Below, in pieces: positions 1 to 7,861 of a stretch of 64,000 nucleotides of DNA (position 1 is its first letter; each line of letters begins with the position of its first letter). The stretch is from Bradyrhizobium macuxiense (GTDB taxonomy: Bacteria > Pseudomonadota > Alphaproteobacteria > Rhizobiales > Xanthobacteraceae). The stretch is from positions 48,991-112,990 of the forward strand of contig NZ_LNCU01000107.1 in the NCBI RefSeq assembly GCF_001542415.1, given 5' to 3'. The notes beneath the pieces are model-generated. The model had not been told where the DNA came from, ran no database searches, and saw only the letters and a list, made by a program, of their open reading frames with translations. The position numbers and the translations under genes are program-made.

Positions 1-78
1 GGGACCGCGGCTACGGATGCGCGGGCCGCGCTGCGCACCAGGATCGAGGCACTGGTCAAGTCGCCCGAGCAGCGGTGA
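1..78 (+). CDS. C-terminal end of a gene that starts left of the window
   Basis: Frame 1 is open from the first base and gives 25 codons ending ...IEALVKSPEQR before a TGA at 76-78. The composition (alternating Ala/Arg/Leu/Glu, amphipathic helix) looks like the end of a real protein, but nothing in it identifies a family. No start is visible. Confidence 0.35.
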   Translation, partial: GTAATDARAALRTRIEALVKSPEQR

Positions 79-692
79 GGCCGATCGAGGAGGGCGTGGA
101 CGACCATGGCGATCACCGCCGAGGCGTCGCCGGCGATCGCCCGCAGCCATTACGAATCGTTGACGTCGTGGTCCGCCCGAACGAGATCACGTTGGTCTTG
201 CGGCCGTTGTCGAAGGCCTCGGCCGGACCGGTCCACCAGTAGTGCAGGACCGGCGGCCAAGGCGTCGTTGTTCTCGGCACAGGTCCGCGACCGCACTGGC
301 AGTTGATCTCCTTCGTTCGCGCAAGGCGGAGCCTGCTCATCGGATTGGAGTTGTCGTCGTCGCCGTCGTTGCCCACGGATCGTCTCCCGAGATCCACGAC
401 CGGCGGCCGTGCCTCGCCGGGCCACGCACCGGCACGGAGATCTATTCGAGCTAAATCTTTTCCACTTGGAAGCCCCCCTATTCGAGGGTGTAGTCGCCGA
501 GATCTAAGCCGGCCACGGCAAAGCTCGAGGATGTTCTCGCGGTCGAGGAGCGAGGCAGATAGGTGTCGTGCCCTCCAGCCGTCGAATATCGGACGGGTCC
601 AGACCGTGACCGGAACCCGGCTGCGGATTTGGACGGCGGCACGATGCCAAAGCGCTTGACGGCCCAGAGCTGTCAATCGGCTCGCAAGTTAG
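79..692. other. Stretch with no supported gene
   Basis: About 600 bases after the partial gene. Several frames are open on both strands, as expected at this GC content, but none reads as a recognisable protein or starts behind a ribosome site. It lies next to an IstB remnant and is probably decayed mobile DNA; that is inference. Confidence 0.4.
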
Positions 693-884
693 CCCCTCAT
701 CGGCGTCCAATTTTGACCCCGTTGAGCGGTGGGGTTTAGCGGTCGGCTCGTCGGAGCTGGCGGGGGTTGCGGAGACGAGCCGAACGCGGGTGGTGTGATC
801 GTCGACATCACGGCTTTTGAATCGCCAGCTATCGTTGTCGGTCTCGACAATGTCGCAGTGGTGGGTCAACCACGTTGTGGAAGC
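693..884 (-). pseudogene. istB: IS21-family IstB ATP-binding helper, C-terminal remnant
   Basis: The minus strand encodes a stretch containing LTHHCDIVETDNDSWRFKSR, then VSATPASSDE and GSKLDAD. This matches the C-terminal end of IstB, the AAA+ helper ATPase of IS21-family transposition, as I know it from rhizobial IS21 elements. The Walker A and B regions that should lie upstream (higher coordinates) are absent, and no IstA is present. It is a short, inactive fragment marking a former insertion. Confidence 0.65.
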
Positions 885-1134
885 GGCCCCTGGCACCGGA
901 TCGGATGCAGCTCTTGCGATGGCGAGTTGGTACTTGATTGACCGGTCGTGCTTCTCGTTGATCTCAGCGTTGAGAGGGGCAGGTTGATAAGAATAAGCCG
1001 GCATAGGCGACGAGAGAGCGAGATCTGCACGGCGGTGACCAGCCGTGAGGTAGCCTGATCAAGAATTGCCGTTGCATGTCAAGAACACATCGATGCGGTA
1101 ATTATGGCGCAAACGCCACAAGCGGACTGTGACG
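885..1134. other. Stretch with no supported gene
   Basis: Between the IstB remnant and the first zinc-ribbon gene. I see no gene, RNA or strong inverted repeat. Confidence 0.4.
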
Positions 1135-1344
1135 TTACTCGGCGGCGTGACCGCGCCACGTCAGCGGGAAATGCTCGGGTTGGATGGTGAGCCGATAGGC
1201 AACCAGCGTTGACCCATCAAAGGCCTCAATCAGGTAATCGCAGGCGGGACAGTGATATTCGCCCTTTGATCCCGGCTCAGACCATAGCTCCATTCGCCGG
1301 AATCCTGCGCCGCAGACCGCACAAGTCACGTCTGTCTTCCGCAT
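1135..1344 (-). CDS. Small zinc-ribbon protein
   Basis: A 69-residue protein starting MRKTDVTCAVCGAGF. It has two Cys pairs, CAVC near residue 8-11 and CPAC near residue 33-36, spaced as in a zinc ribbon that would bind one Zn. There is no signal peptide or membrane segment, so it should be cytoplasmic. Small proteins of this kind recur next to mobile and accessory regions in Bradyrhizobium. Function is unknown; a role as a nucleic-acid or protein adaptor is only a guess. The next gene on the same strand (1427-1618) is a second zinc-binding miniature, so the two may be a pair. Confidence 0.6.
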   Translation of the reverse strand: MRKTDVTCAVCGAGFRRMELWSEPGSKGEYHCPACDYLIEAFDGSTLVAYRLTIQPEHFPLTWRGHAAE

Positions 1345-1426
1345 GGCACCATCCCCGCGTATCGTTGAAGATGACAGTTTAGCGAAATGCTCGCGGCCAA
1401 AGTTTGTTCTGGGTCAAAGAACGGGA

Positions 1427-1618
1427 TTAGTGCTGTAGCGGGCTCCCACCCTCCCAAACCCAAGCCTCGGTAGGCTTCCAAAAATGCACCTCTCCACAAT
1501 GAGGGCATTTGACCGGAATGGCGATGCTTGGCAGCGTCTCAAAGCGCACTGTCTCGGTATCCAGCCCGGTTTGCACGGGCTTTCCGGTGTGGGGACAGCG
1601 CATGAGAATATCTGGCAT
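1427..1618 (-). CDS. Small zinc-ribbon protein
   Basis: A 63-residue protein starting MPDILMRCPHTGKPVQTGLDT. It contains a single Cys at residue 8 and a later CPHC knuckle (residues about 38-41) with His residues nearby, a short zinc-ribbon pattern. The middle contains a conserved-looking TETVRFETLPS stretch that I recognise from Bradyrhizobium hypothetical proteins, but no function is known to me. It is transcribed in the same direction as the zinc-ribbon gene at 1135-1344, with about 80 bases between them. It lies just outside the IS1595 remnant. Confidence 0.55.
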   Translation of the reverse strand: MPDILMRCPHTGKPVQTGLDTETVRFETLPSIAIPVKCPHCGEVHFWKPTEAWVWEGGSPLQH

Positions 1619-1653
1619 GGATGGAGCCCTAGATTTCCTCCAACACTACCTGC

Positions 1654-2346
1654 TCAAGTTCCAGCGCTGCAACGCACGCAAGAAAGAAGATCGCTGTAAA
1701 CGATCCCCGTTTCAGCTTCGTGGTGATCCCGGCTTCGGTCTCGTCCTTTACCGATCTCCGCGCGGCGCGAACGGCTGAAATACTCCTCAGCCTGATTGGT
1801 GCAAGCACCATCGAGGCTGTACGCCATCCTGATGGTTGATGCGGCGCATCTCGAAACGCTCGTAGAGGCCATCCCAAGAGGCGGCTTCGTCGGCATGAAC
1901 GACAGCCCCATCGCAATACGGGCGCGAATGAAAGCGGCAGCTTGGCTTTCAGAGCCAAAAACCGCTGGCACAGAATTGCCGCCGCGCTCACGGATGACGA
2001 TGACGACCTTCCGTTTCCCTTTTTGATTGCGCGCATATCGGTGGCCGCGGCAATATTCTTTCTGGTTTGCTGGCTTTACGTAACCGCCAAAATAGCCGCC
2101 ATCCACCTCAGCCGTTTTGTCTTCGCCGCCGCCGACGACGCGACGAAAGCAGACCTGTAGGACATGCGCACGCGTTGGTGCAGGTCGTACCGACGCAAGG
2201 GTGGTGAGGTACTCGGCAAGCTCGCAGCCCAAATTGCGGGGTTCGATGGCTAACCTGTAGCCAAGCCTCTTCGCACGAGGCGAAGCGCGGGCCGTCATCG
2301 AGGCCGGGGGCCGGAGCTCGGCAAGGCGGGCGTCGCCGTGTTGCAA
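1654..2346 (-). pseudogene. IS1595-family (ISXO2-like) transposase, frameshifted remnant
   Basis: The minus strand reads EVDGGYFGGYVKPANQKE, then KRKVVIVIRERGGN, then in a shifted frame HADEAASWDGLYERFEMRRIN, then back in the first frame AYSLDGACTNQAEEYFSR and RRAEIG. These are the DDE segments and the tail motif of ISXO2-like transposases of the IS1595 family. At least two frameshifts break the chain. The usual C-terminal end after RRAEIG is replaced by unrelated sequence, and the N-terminal zinc ribbon is not recognisable. The copy cannot encode an active enzyme. No flanking terminal repeats were identified. Confidence 0.8.
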
Positions 2347-2544
2347 GACGGCGCTACTGATGTAGCGTCCTTAGAAGTCCGAATCGCGTCTATCTGGCGC
2401 GCTCACGGCGCTCAAGATGGAGCACGCGGTGGTTCGCAGCAGGGCTGGCCGGCGGCGTCGGGAAACGTCATGGGGGTCCTCTTTCGGTTTCGACGAGGAC
2501 GATTTGGCATATAAAATCCACCTGTGCGTCAGAGACGCTAAATC
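2347..2544. other. Spacer upstream of the XRE gene
   Basis: Contains the upstream region of the XRE gene, including an AT-richer stretch (TTTGGCATATAAAATCC around 2501-2520) that could carry a -10-like element. No gene seen. Confidence 0.3.
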
Positions 2545-2889
2545 ATGATCAATGGACGACAAATCGCGGCCGCCCGGGTCTGGCTGGGCATCTCGCAAGC
2601 CGAACTGGCGCTGGCGTCCAAGGTTGCGACGCGGACGATCGCCCATCTCGAAAGCGGCGGCAGGGTTCCGCACGACCGTACCCTCAAAGCGCTAGTGGAC
2701 TGCATGGAAGAAATGGGGGTCGAATTTCTGATGGACGATAACGATGCCCAGGTCGGAGTCGGCATTCGGGTGCGCCGTGCCAAGCTCCATCCTCTCATCT
2801 TGTCGGTTCGCGAGGAGAGGACCGAAGAGAGCGGATCGGCGGCGAGCGGAAAGCGGAGAATTTCCGGAATGGCCGGAAAGGAAGGTTGA
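2545..2889 (+). CDS. XRE-family helix-turn-helix regulator
   Basis: A 114-residue protein starting MINGRQIAAARVWLGISQAEL. Residues 5-60 form an XRE/Cro-type helix-turn-helix: RVWLGISQAELALASKV is helices 1-2, ATRTIAHLESG the recognition helix. A short segment DRTLKALVDCMEEMGVEFLMDD follows, typical of rhizobial XRE proteins. The C-terminal 45 residues are charged and probably disordered. The ATG is preceded by a weak ribosome site. It sits alone between a transposase remnant and a toxin-antitoxin pair; a likely role is autoregulation or control of a neighbouring accessory gene, but no operator was identified. Confidence 0.75.
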   Translation: MINGRQIAAARVWLGISQAELALASKVATRTIAHLESGGRVPHDRTLKALVDCMEEMGVEFLMDDNDAQVGVGIRVRRAKLHPLILSVREERTEESGSAASGKRRISGMAGKEG

Positions 2890-3388
2890 GCGGAGCGATC
2901 GCGCCGCCCGCGAAGCGGTGTCCGCTTCGACTTGAAGACCATCTTCGATCTCTCCGCCCAGCACGCGCCTGAGAACCTGCCTAGTGGGCTGCGCTTTGCG
3001 GTTCGGCTTCCAATACGAAATACCAGGTGAGCCAGATTGGCTTACGACGCGTTTGGCCAGTCTCTACTTCTTCGAACTTCGATCGAGGATGGGGCACCCG
3101 GTATTTCGGCTATCCGGATTACGGTGTGGGGTGATGACAAAATTTCGTAATATCCGTAGCTGATGGCTCTGGAGCCGTCCGCGGCCGCGCTCGAAGCCTT
3201 GGTCTTCCTCGGCCTTGGTTGACCAGCTGGTGGCGGCGGGGCGGTTGGAGGGATGTAGATATCTCCCTGCCATACCAGGCTCAGGTGAAGAAGCTCGGCA
3301 TCCGGTCTGGCGGCGCGTGAGCGTCGCCATTGAAGGCTGCTATCAGATATTTTATTTTGATAGCATAGCAGTCAGTCTCTGGACCATC
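2890..3388. other. About 500 bases without a supported gene
   Basis: One frame stays open from about 3215 into the antitoxin gene, but the segment before 3389 does not look like part of the antitoxin family and is probably not translated. The region just before 3389 (TCAGATATTTTATTTTGATAGC) is AT-rich and is a likely promoter for the toxin-antitoxin pair. Confidence 0.35.
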
Positions 3389-3643
3389 ATGGCCGCCGTC
3401 ACCATCCGCAACCTCTCCGAGGAGGCCCTTCGCGCCCTGAAACTCCGCGCGGCGCAGCACAATCGCAGCGCAGAAGCGGAAATGCGCGCCATTCTTGAGG
3501 CTACCGTGTGTCCCGAGGGCCGGCTGCGGCTCGGCACCGCCCTTTCGGAGATGAGCTGGAAGATCGGCCTCACCAATGCCGATGTCGAGGCACTTGAACA
3601 TGGCCGCGATGCACGTCCCGGCGAGCCGATGCGCTTCGAATGA
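3389..3643 (+). CDS. FitA-like ribbon-helix-helix antitoxin
   Basis: An 84-residue protein starting MAAVTIRNLSEEALRALKLRA. The beginning has the strand VTIRNL followed by two helices, EEALRALKLRAAQ and RSAEAEMRAILEATV, the pattern of FitA/VagC-type ribbon-helix-helix antitoxins. The C-terminal part (LTNADVEALEHGRD) would be the toxin-binding tail. The ATG at 3389 was chosen because the family begins this way; the frame is open further upstream without similarity. It overlaps the toxin start by four bases (ATGA), as expected of a coupled pair. The antitoxin would bind DNA as a dimer, repress the pair and neutralise the toxin; the toxin copy here is broken. Confidence 0.85.
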   Translation: MAAVTIRNLSEEALRALKLRAAQHNRSAEAEMRAILEATVCPEGRLRLGTALSEMSWKIGLTNADVEALEHGRDARPGEPMRFE

Positions 3644-4058
3644 TCCTGCTCGATACCAATGTGATCTCCGAGGCGATGAAGCCCGAATCGCATCCATCGG
3701 TCCGTGACTGGCTCGACACCCAGGCGGCCGAGACGCTGTTTCTCTCTAGCGAAACCATCGCCGAACTGTTGTTCGGCATCGGCGCGCTGCCGCGCGGCAA
3801 GCGCAAGGACAGGCTGGCAGCTGCGCTCGACGGCGTGCTGGATCTGTTCGCGGCCCGCATCCTGGCCTTCGATACTGCGGCGGCGCGGCGCTATGCCGAT
3901 CTCGCCATCAAGGCGCGCGGCCGGAAAAGGCTTCCCCGCCCAATGGCTATATCGCCGCGATCGGCACCGCGCACGGGTTCGCCGTGGCATCGCGCGACAC
4001 GAGTGCGTTCAATGCCGCCGGTCTGACAATGATCGATCCCTGGATCGTGACCCGCTGA
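3640..4058 (+). pseudogene. VapC/FitB-type PIN-domain toxin, frameshifted
   Basis: Starts MILLDTNVISEAMKPE, the first PIN-domain strand with Asp5, and continues through SSETIAELLFGIGALP with the acidic residue of the second motif. From about 3920 the reading changes frame twice: RAAGKGFP is in a second frame, and NGYIAAIGTAHGFAVASRDT then FNAAGLTMIDPWIVTR in a third, ending at TGA 4056-4058. The third and fourth acidic residues of the RNase active site are in the shifted part. As written the first frame stops at 4026 with an unrelated tail (128 residues). Unless the shifts are sequencing errors, this RNase toxin is inactive while its antitoxin is intact. Confidence 0.8.
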
Positions 4059-4330
4059 TAGTGTGTCGAGCGGGCGCTTCACCGTGACGGCAGAAACCGC
4101 CAGGAATTGCTGATCGATAAAAACCGATTGCAAGCCTTACTACGCGCGAGGTGCAGGCGAGCCCAGGAAGGGGCGCCCTCTGATTGAGCCTTTATCGGGA
4201 TATATTAAAACCGCTTAGAGCGATCGGCCGGCATCGCCAAGCTCGAGCGAGACAGTTCGGAAAAACGTCGGTTGATCGCGCGTTCAATATTGTAATCCGA
4301 ATAGCCGATATTTCAGGAATCGACGCGACT

Positions 4331-4354
4331 GCACTGACCGTATACGGTCGGTGC
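4331..4354. repeat. 24-bp near-perfect palindrome
   Basis: The core GACCGTATACGGTC (4336-4349) is a perfect 14-bp palindrome. It is flanked by GCACT on the left and GGTGC on the right, which extend the symmetry with one mismatch pair. It lies in a stretch with no intact gene. It could be an operator, a recombination or partition site, or a hairpin in a former transcript. Confidence 0.6.
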
Positions 4355-4403
4355 ATGGCTTCGTTGTCGTGAGAAAGTTCGCTGATCAGCGGCCGGCTTG
4401 AGC

Positions 4404-4720
4404 CTACTCCGCAGCCTCGCTCTTTGCTTCGATCATGATCACATCGAGGCTCTCGATTTCCTGCATCGCACGCCTGGCAATGCCTTGGAGGTCGCCGTAT
4501 CGGCGATCAAGTCGAGCACACTCCGCAGCTGTTCCTCGCGTTTGGCCCACAGCCGCATCATCGTCTTGCGCTCGCGGTCCGCTGCATGTCAGTGAACTTC
4601 TGAACGACTGCATCGATGCGATGCCGGAAGCGCGGACCGATCAGCTGGGAGTATCTCAAGGCATTGTGAGGGACCAACACGCCGTACCCCAGTGCTTGCC
4701 GTCAGCGCCGGCCTACCGGT
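4404..4720 (-). pseudogene. DUF2130 protein, C-terminal remnant with frameshift
   Basis: The minus strand reads LRYSQLIGPRFRHRIDAVV then QKFTDMQR. In a second frame it gives MMRLWAKREEQLRSVLDLIA, and in a third YGDLQGIARRAMQEIESLDV up to the stop at 4404. These are the last segments of DUF2130 proteins (the order GPRFRHRIDAVV-KFTDMQ-MMRLWAKREEQ-GDLQGI-QEIE is recognised from memory). Frameshifts separate them and the N-terminal two thirds are missing, so it is a decayed fragment. The function of DUF2130 is not established. Confidence 0.7.
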
Positions 4721-5228
4721 TTGGATCCTCCACTCGGGCCCACTCTTTCATGTTGATGGCCGGTGCGATCGGCTCACCGCCGCTCGTGTTGCGCAAGCTC
4801 GGCTCCAAGCAACGGCCCGACCGGAGATCCAAGCGTTCGCGAACCATCGAGATCAAGAAGTGCTTGATCAGCGACGTAGATTTTCAGGGCTCGTACTCTA
4901 GGCAGCCGTGAATTATTACGTTATCATTCTATCTAGAGTTGTCCAGGCTGCAATGCTTTGGTGGCCCCATGGGCCTTGATCCGTTCAAGATTCCGGCTGA
5001 GCCGATACCCTTCAAACACCCGCTCTGTCTCCTTGTGGAGTCGCGTAGCGGCTCCGAAGGCATAGGAGAGCGCAAACTCACCGCTTCGAATCCTACGAAT
5101 GGATACCCGTCGGTTGCTTATCGCGAGGCATTGCGGTCGGCCCACCCGAATTCTGGCGCGCTGATGCTTTAAAAAAAGGCGTGTGCGAGGCGCATAGCTC
5201 GATCAATCAAGGATTGCTGAGAGGATAG
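4721..5228. other. About 500 bases without a supported gene
   Basis: Open frames on both strands (for example minus 4933-5145) have no recognisable family and no good start. The last 20 bases include a purine-rich ribosome site, GAGAGGA, for the hydrolase gene at 5229. Confidence 0.35.
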
Positions 5229-6734
5229 ATGATTTTCTCCACAACAGACGGCAAGCTTGATCCAGGCCAAGAACGTACGTTCGATCAACTTGAAACCGAG
5301 TTGGCGCGCGCCGGTGCGAAGGTGCTGCTGCACTTGCACGGGGGATTGGTCAACGAAAAGGCTGGGCGCGAGACAGCAGTTCGATTAGCTGGCCCGGCTC
5401 CGACGGGATTGGGCCTGCCTGCAGAGTGGTCGCAGATCTACGTTGTTTGGCACACGGGCGTCATTGAGACAATTCGCACGAACTGGCTTGATCTCGCGCA
5501 TGACGATCGTCTCTATCAGGTCGTCCTCGAGAAGTTGATGTGGTTCGTGGCCAAAAAACTTGCCCTTCCCGCTGCGGGTCGCTCGGCTGCGGATACGACG
5601 GGCTTGACGGAACAGGAAATCCGCAAAGGGATTCTTGGCAATGGCGACCGTCGCAAGCCTTTCGACAGGATGGATAAGGTAACGCCGCAAGCGACCGCCG
5701 GCGGACGAGATCCGGTAACCATTCTTCAGGGAGACCACGAACTCTCCGAAGAATTCAAAACGGTTCTCAAGAACGACCAACATTTCAACGAGGCCGTCGC
5801 CGATATCGATGCTGCGATCAATTCCGGGTTAGAAGGGCGCGCGCCTGCTCCGGCTGGACAAACGGAAAGAGGCGAAAAGAGCTATCGCCGCTTGGACGAA
5901 AAAATTCGGACCCCGATCGAAGAAAAACAAGCAGAAGGTGAGGGTGGACGCGGCGCGGTAGCCGTCTCGGCCTTTCTGCTTAAACATGCTGGAAAGATTG
6001 CGTTCCGGTGCTTTTCGCGATTTCGAACAAAGCGCGACCACGGATTTCACGCAACGTTGGTCGAAGAGGTGGCGCGTGAGATGTACGGCGATCTACTCGG
6101 TGCAAAGATTTGGGGTATGATTGTTAAGGATGCCGCGGACCATTTCAGTCCCGGCGGATTCGGTTTGAAACTCCTTGCGGCCTTATCACGAACTACTCCT
6201 GTGCACGTCGTCGTAACGGCGCACAGCGCTGGTTCCATCTGGGTCGCCGAGATGCTCAATGCAATGCAGAAGACTGACAAAAATGTCTCGTTCGATCTCG
6301 TCTTGTTGGCCCCAGCGGTCAGGACCGACGTTTTTGCGGAAGCGATCAAGAGCGCCGGCAAGAATATCTCACGCTGTCGGATGTTTACGATGAGTGACGA
6401 GCTTGAGCGAGTGGACGCCGTTCTCGGTCACGAATGGGGGTACATTTATCCAAGCTCATTGCTCTATCTCGTCTCGGGCATGTTCGAGGAACTAGGCGCT
6501 AAAGCCTTTACCGACGCTCCTCTCGTCGGCATGCAGCGTTTTGTCGGAGTTGACTGGCTCAATGATGAAAAACAAACTTCTGCGGAGAAGTCTATCGCTG
6601 CATTTTTCCAGCAACCGAGCAATGGGAGTTTCTACTCACCGACGCCAGGTATCACGACCGCCGACAGCCATAGTAATTTTACGCGCGAAGAATTGACGCT
6701 TGCAAGCGTAAGCAGATTTTTAACAGGGCAATGA
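5229..6734 (+). CDS. Alpha/beta-hydrolase (esterase/lipase-like), first gene of the caspase operon
   Basis: A 501-residue protein. LLHLHGGL (residues 33-40) is the strand and oxyanion HGG loop of an alpha/beta-hydrolase, and VVVTAHSAGS (residues 328-336) carries the nucleophile elbow with Ser333. Candidate acid and His residues lie downstream (for example LLAPAV and the GHEWGY region), but I cannot assign them surely. Residues about 160-250 form a charged, helical insertion. No signal peptide or clear membrane segment is present. A GAGAGGA ribosome site precedes the ATG, and the stop overlaps the next start (ATGA at 6731). Coupling to a caspase-like protease suggests a protease-activated or co-acting effector enzyme; that role is inference. 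Base composition is visibly lower in GC than the flanks, which suggests transfer. Confidence 0.8.
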   Translation: MIFSTTDGKLDPGQERTFDQLETELARAGAKVLLHLHGGLVNEKAGRETAVRLAGPAPTGLGLPAEWSQIYVVWHTGVIETIRTNWLDLAHDDRLYQVVLEKLMWFVAKKLALPAAGRSAADTTGLTEQEIRKGILGNGDRRKPFDRMDKVTPQATAGGRDPVTILQGDHELSEEFKTVLKNDQHFNEAVADIDAAINSGLEGRAPAPAGQTERGEKSYRRLDEKIRTPIEEKQAEGEGGRGAVAVSAFLLKHAGKIAFRCFSRFRTKRDHGFHATLVEEVAREMYGDLLGAKIWGMIVKDAADHFSPGGFGLKLLAALSRTTPVHVVVTAHSAGSIWVAEMLNAMQKTDKNVSFDLVLLAPAVRTDVFAEAIKSAGKNISRCRMFTMSDELERVDAVLGHEWGYIYPSSLLYLVSGMFEELGAKAFTDAPLVGMQRFVGVDWLNDEKQTSAEKSIAAFFQQPSNGSFYSPTPGITTADSHSNFTREELTLASVSRFLTGQ

Positions 6735-7861
6735 CAATGAAGGCTTGGGCTTTCGTCGTTGGTATCAACGAGTATCATCCGCACGCCGGGCAGCGCATAC
6801 TAAAGGGCGCGGCCGCGGACGCAGCAGATTTTGCGGATTGGGCTCTCCACCGCGATGGTGGCGGCGTAGCGCCCGAACGCCTCTTCTTCTGGACAAAGCC
6901 GGCCCCGCAAAATCCGCCTACGGCGCTCGCTAACTATTTGCAATCCCCAACTGAATGGTGGGACCTGCTGGCTGGACAGAAGAAGCCGGATTTTTCGCAA
7001 CCGCCTAGTGCGATCACTATCCTTGAAACTGCATTGCAGGCGGGAAAAGCCGCGGCCGCCGAAGCAGCACAATTAGAGAGCAACGAAGAGCGTCGTTGCT
7101 ATGTATTTTTTGCAGGACATGGGATTCAAACAAACACAACTGGCGCGACCGCCGAAATTCAAACTTGCTTCGTTTCGGGCGATTTCCGGCCAAATACCGC
7201 TACGGTAATGGGATTGATTCCATGTGACGATCTCCGGCGAGCGTTACTTGCTGGGGGATTCGATCAGGTGTTCATGTTCCTCGACTGTTGCCGCGTGGCT
7301 ATGTCGGCGTTGAACATGCCAGCTCCGACCGTTGGCTCGGCCACCGCAATGAATCCGCCTGCGCCATTTTGGGGAGTTGGGCACGCTGCTCAAAAGAACA
7401 AGATTGCATATGAGACGGAAGCGGCGCCGTTCCGCGGCGTGTTTTCCAAGACTTTGCTCCGCGGTCTACGAACCTTGCGGGATCCAACGTCGAATGAGCT
7501 GAACCTGGATCGTCTCAAGTTTTATGTGAGCGATAATATTGGTCTGCATACACTGAAGGGGCAAAAGCCTCATTTCCTTGGTGATCCCAGCGATCCACCG
7601 CCGGTCATCGTGCACAGTCCTCCGATTCCTGTTTCCGAGGAGGAGGCACCTATCCGCGTCGTTTTTCAGACCGTCGCACCTGGCACAATGGTTCATCTGG
7701 TCGATCACAACGGTGGTATTCTCAGAGAGCTTGTCGCCGGACCAGACCCGACGCTGGTTGCAGCAGTCACAGGTCGGCTATACTCGTTCGATATTACAAA
7801 TCCGCTGTCGTCGAAGGCTTTTAGACATCCGGGCCCGGGAGTGACAGATGTCATCCTTTGA
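6731..7861 (+). CDS. Caspase-like cysteine protease (peptidase C14 family)
   Basis: A 376-residue protein. MKAWAFVVGINEY is the first strand of the caspase fold, followed by GAAADAADFADWAL, the helix usual in bacterial C14 proteins. The catalytic dyad is visible: His130 in CYVFFAGHG, and Cys187 in FMFLDCCR (position after Asp-Cys). Residues 1-275 are the protease; residues about 300-376 (IRVVFQTVAPGTMVHLVD...) look like a small beta-sandwich. ATG 6731 overlaps the upstream stop; ATG 6737 has better spacing to an AGGG site and could be the real start. The 3' end overlaps the next gene by 14 bases. In bacteria such proteases occur in gasdermin, CARD and other abortive-infection systems. No gasdermin is present here; the partners are a hydrolase and a pYEATS-like protein. 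Confidence 0.88.
   Translation: MTMKAWAFVVGINEYHPHAGQRILKGAAADAADFADWALHRDGGGVAPERLFFWTKPAPQNPPTALANYLQSPTEWWDLLAGQKKPDFSQPPSAITILETALQAGKAAAAEAAQLESNEERRCYVFFAGHGIQTNTTGATAEIQTCFVSGDFRPNTATVMGLIPCDDLRRALLAGGFDQVFMFLDCCRVAMSALNMPAPTVGSATAMNPPAPFWGVGHAAQKNKIAYETEAAPFRGVFSKTLLRGLRTLRDPTSNELNLDRLKFYVSDNIGLHTLKGQKPHFLGDPSDPPPVIVHSPPIPVSEEEAPIRVVFQTVAPGTMVHLVDHNGGILRELVAGPDPTLVAAVTGRLYSFDITNPLSSKAFRHPGPGVTDVIL

Noticed and set aside
113..676. 187-codon minus-strand frame near the left edge
   Set aside because: No ribosome site, no family, odd composition; it lies in decayed mobile DNA.
4933..5145. 70-codon minus-strand frame ending ...RIKAHGATKALQPGQL
   Set aside because: Looks slightly protein-like, but no family, partner or ribosome site supports it.
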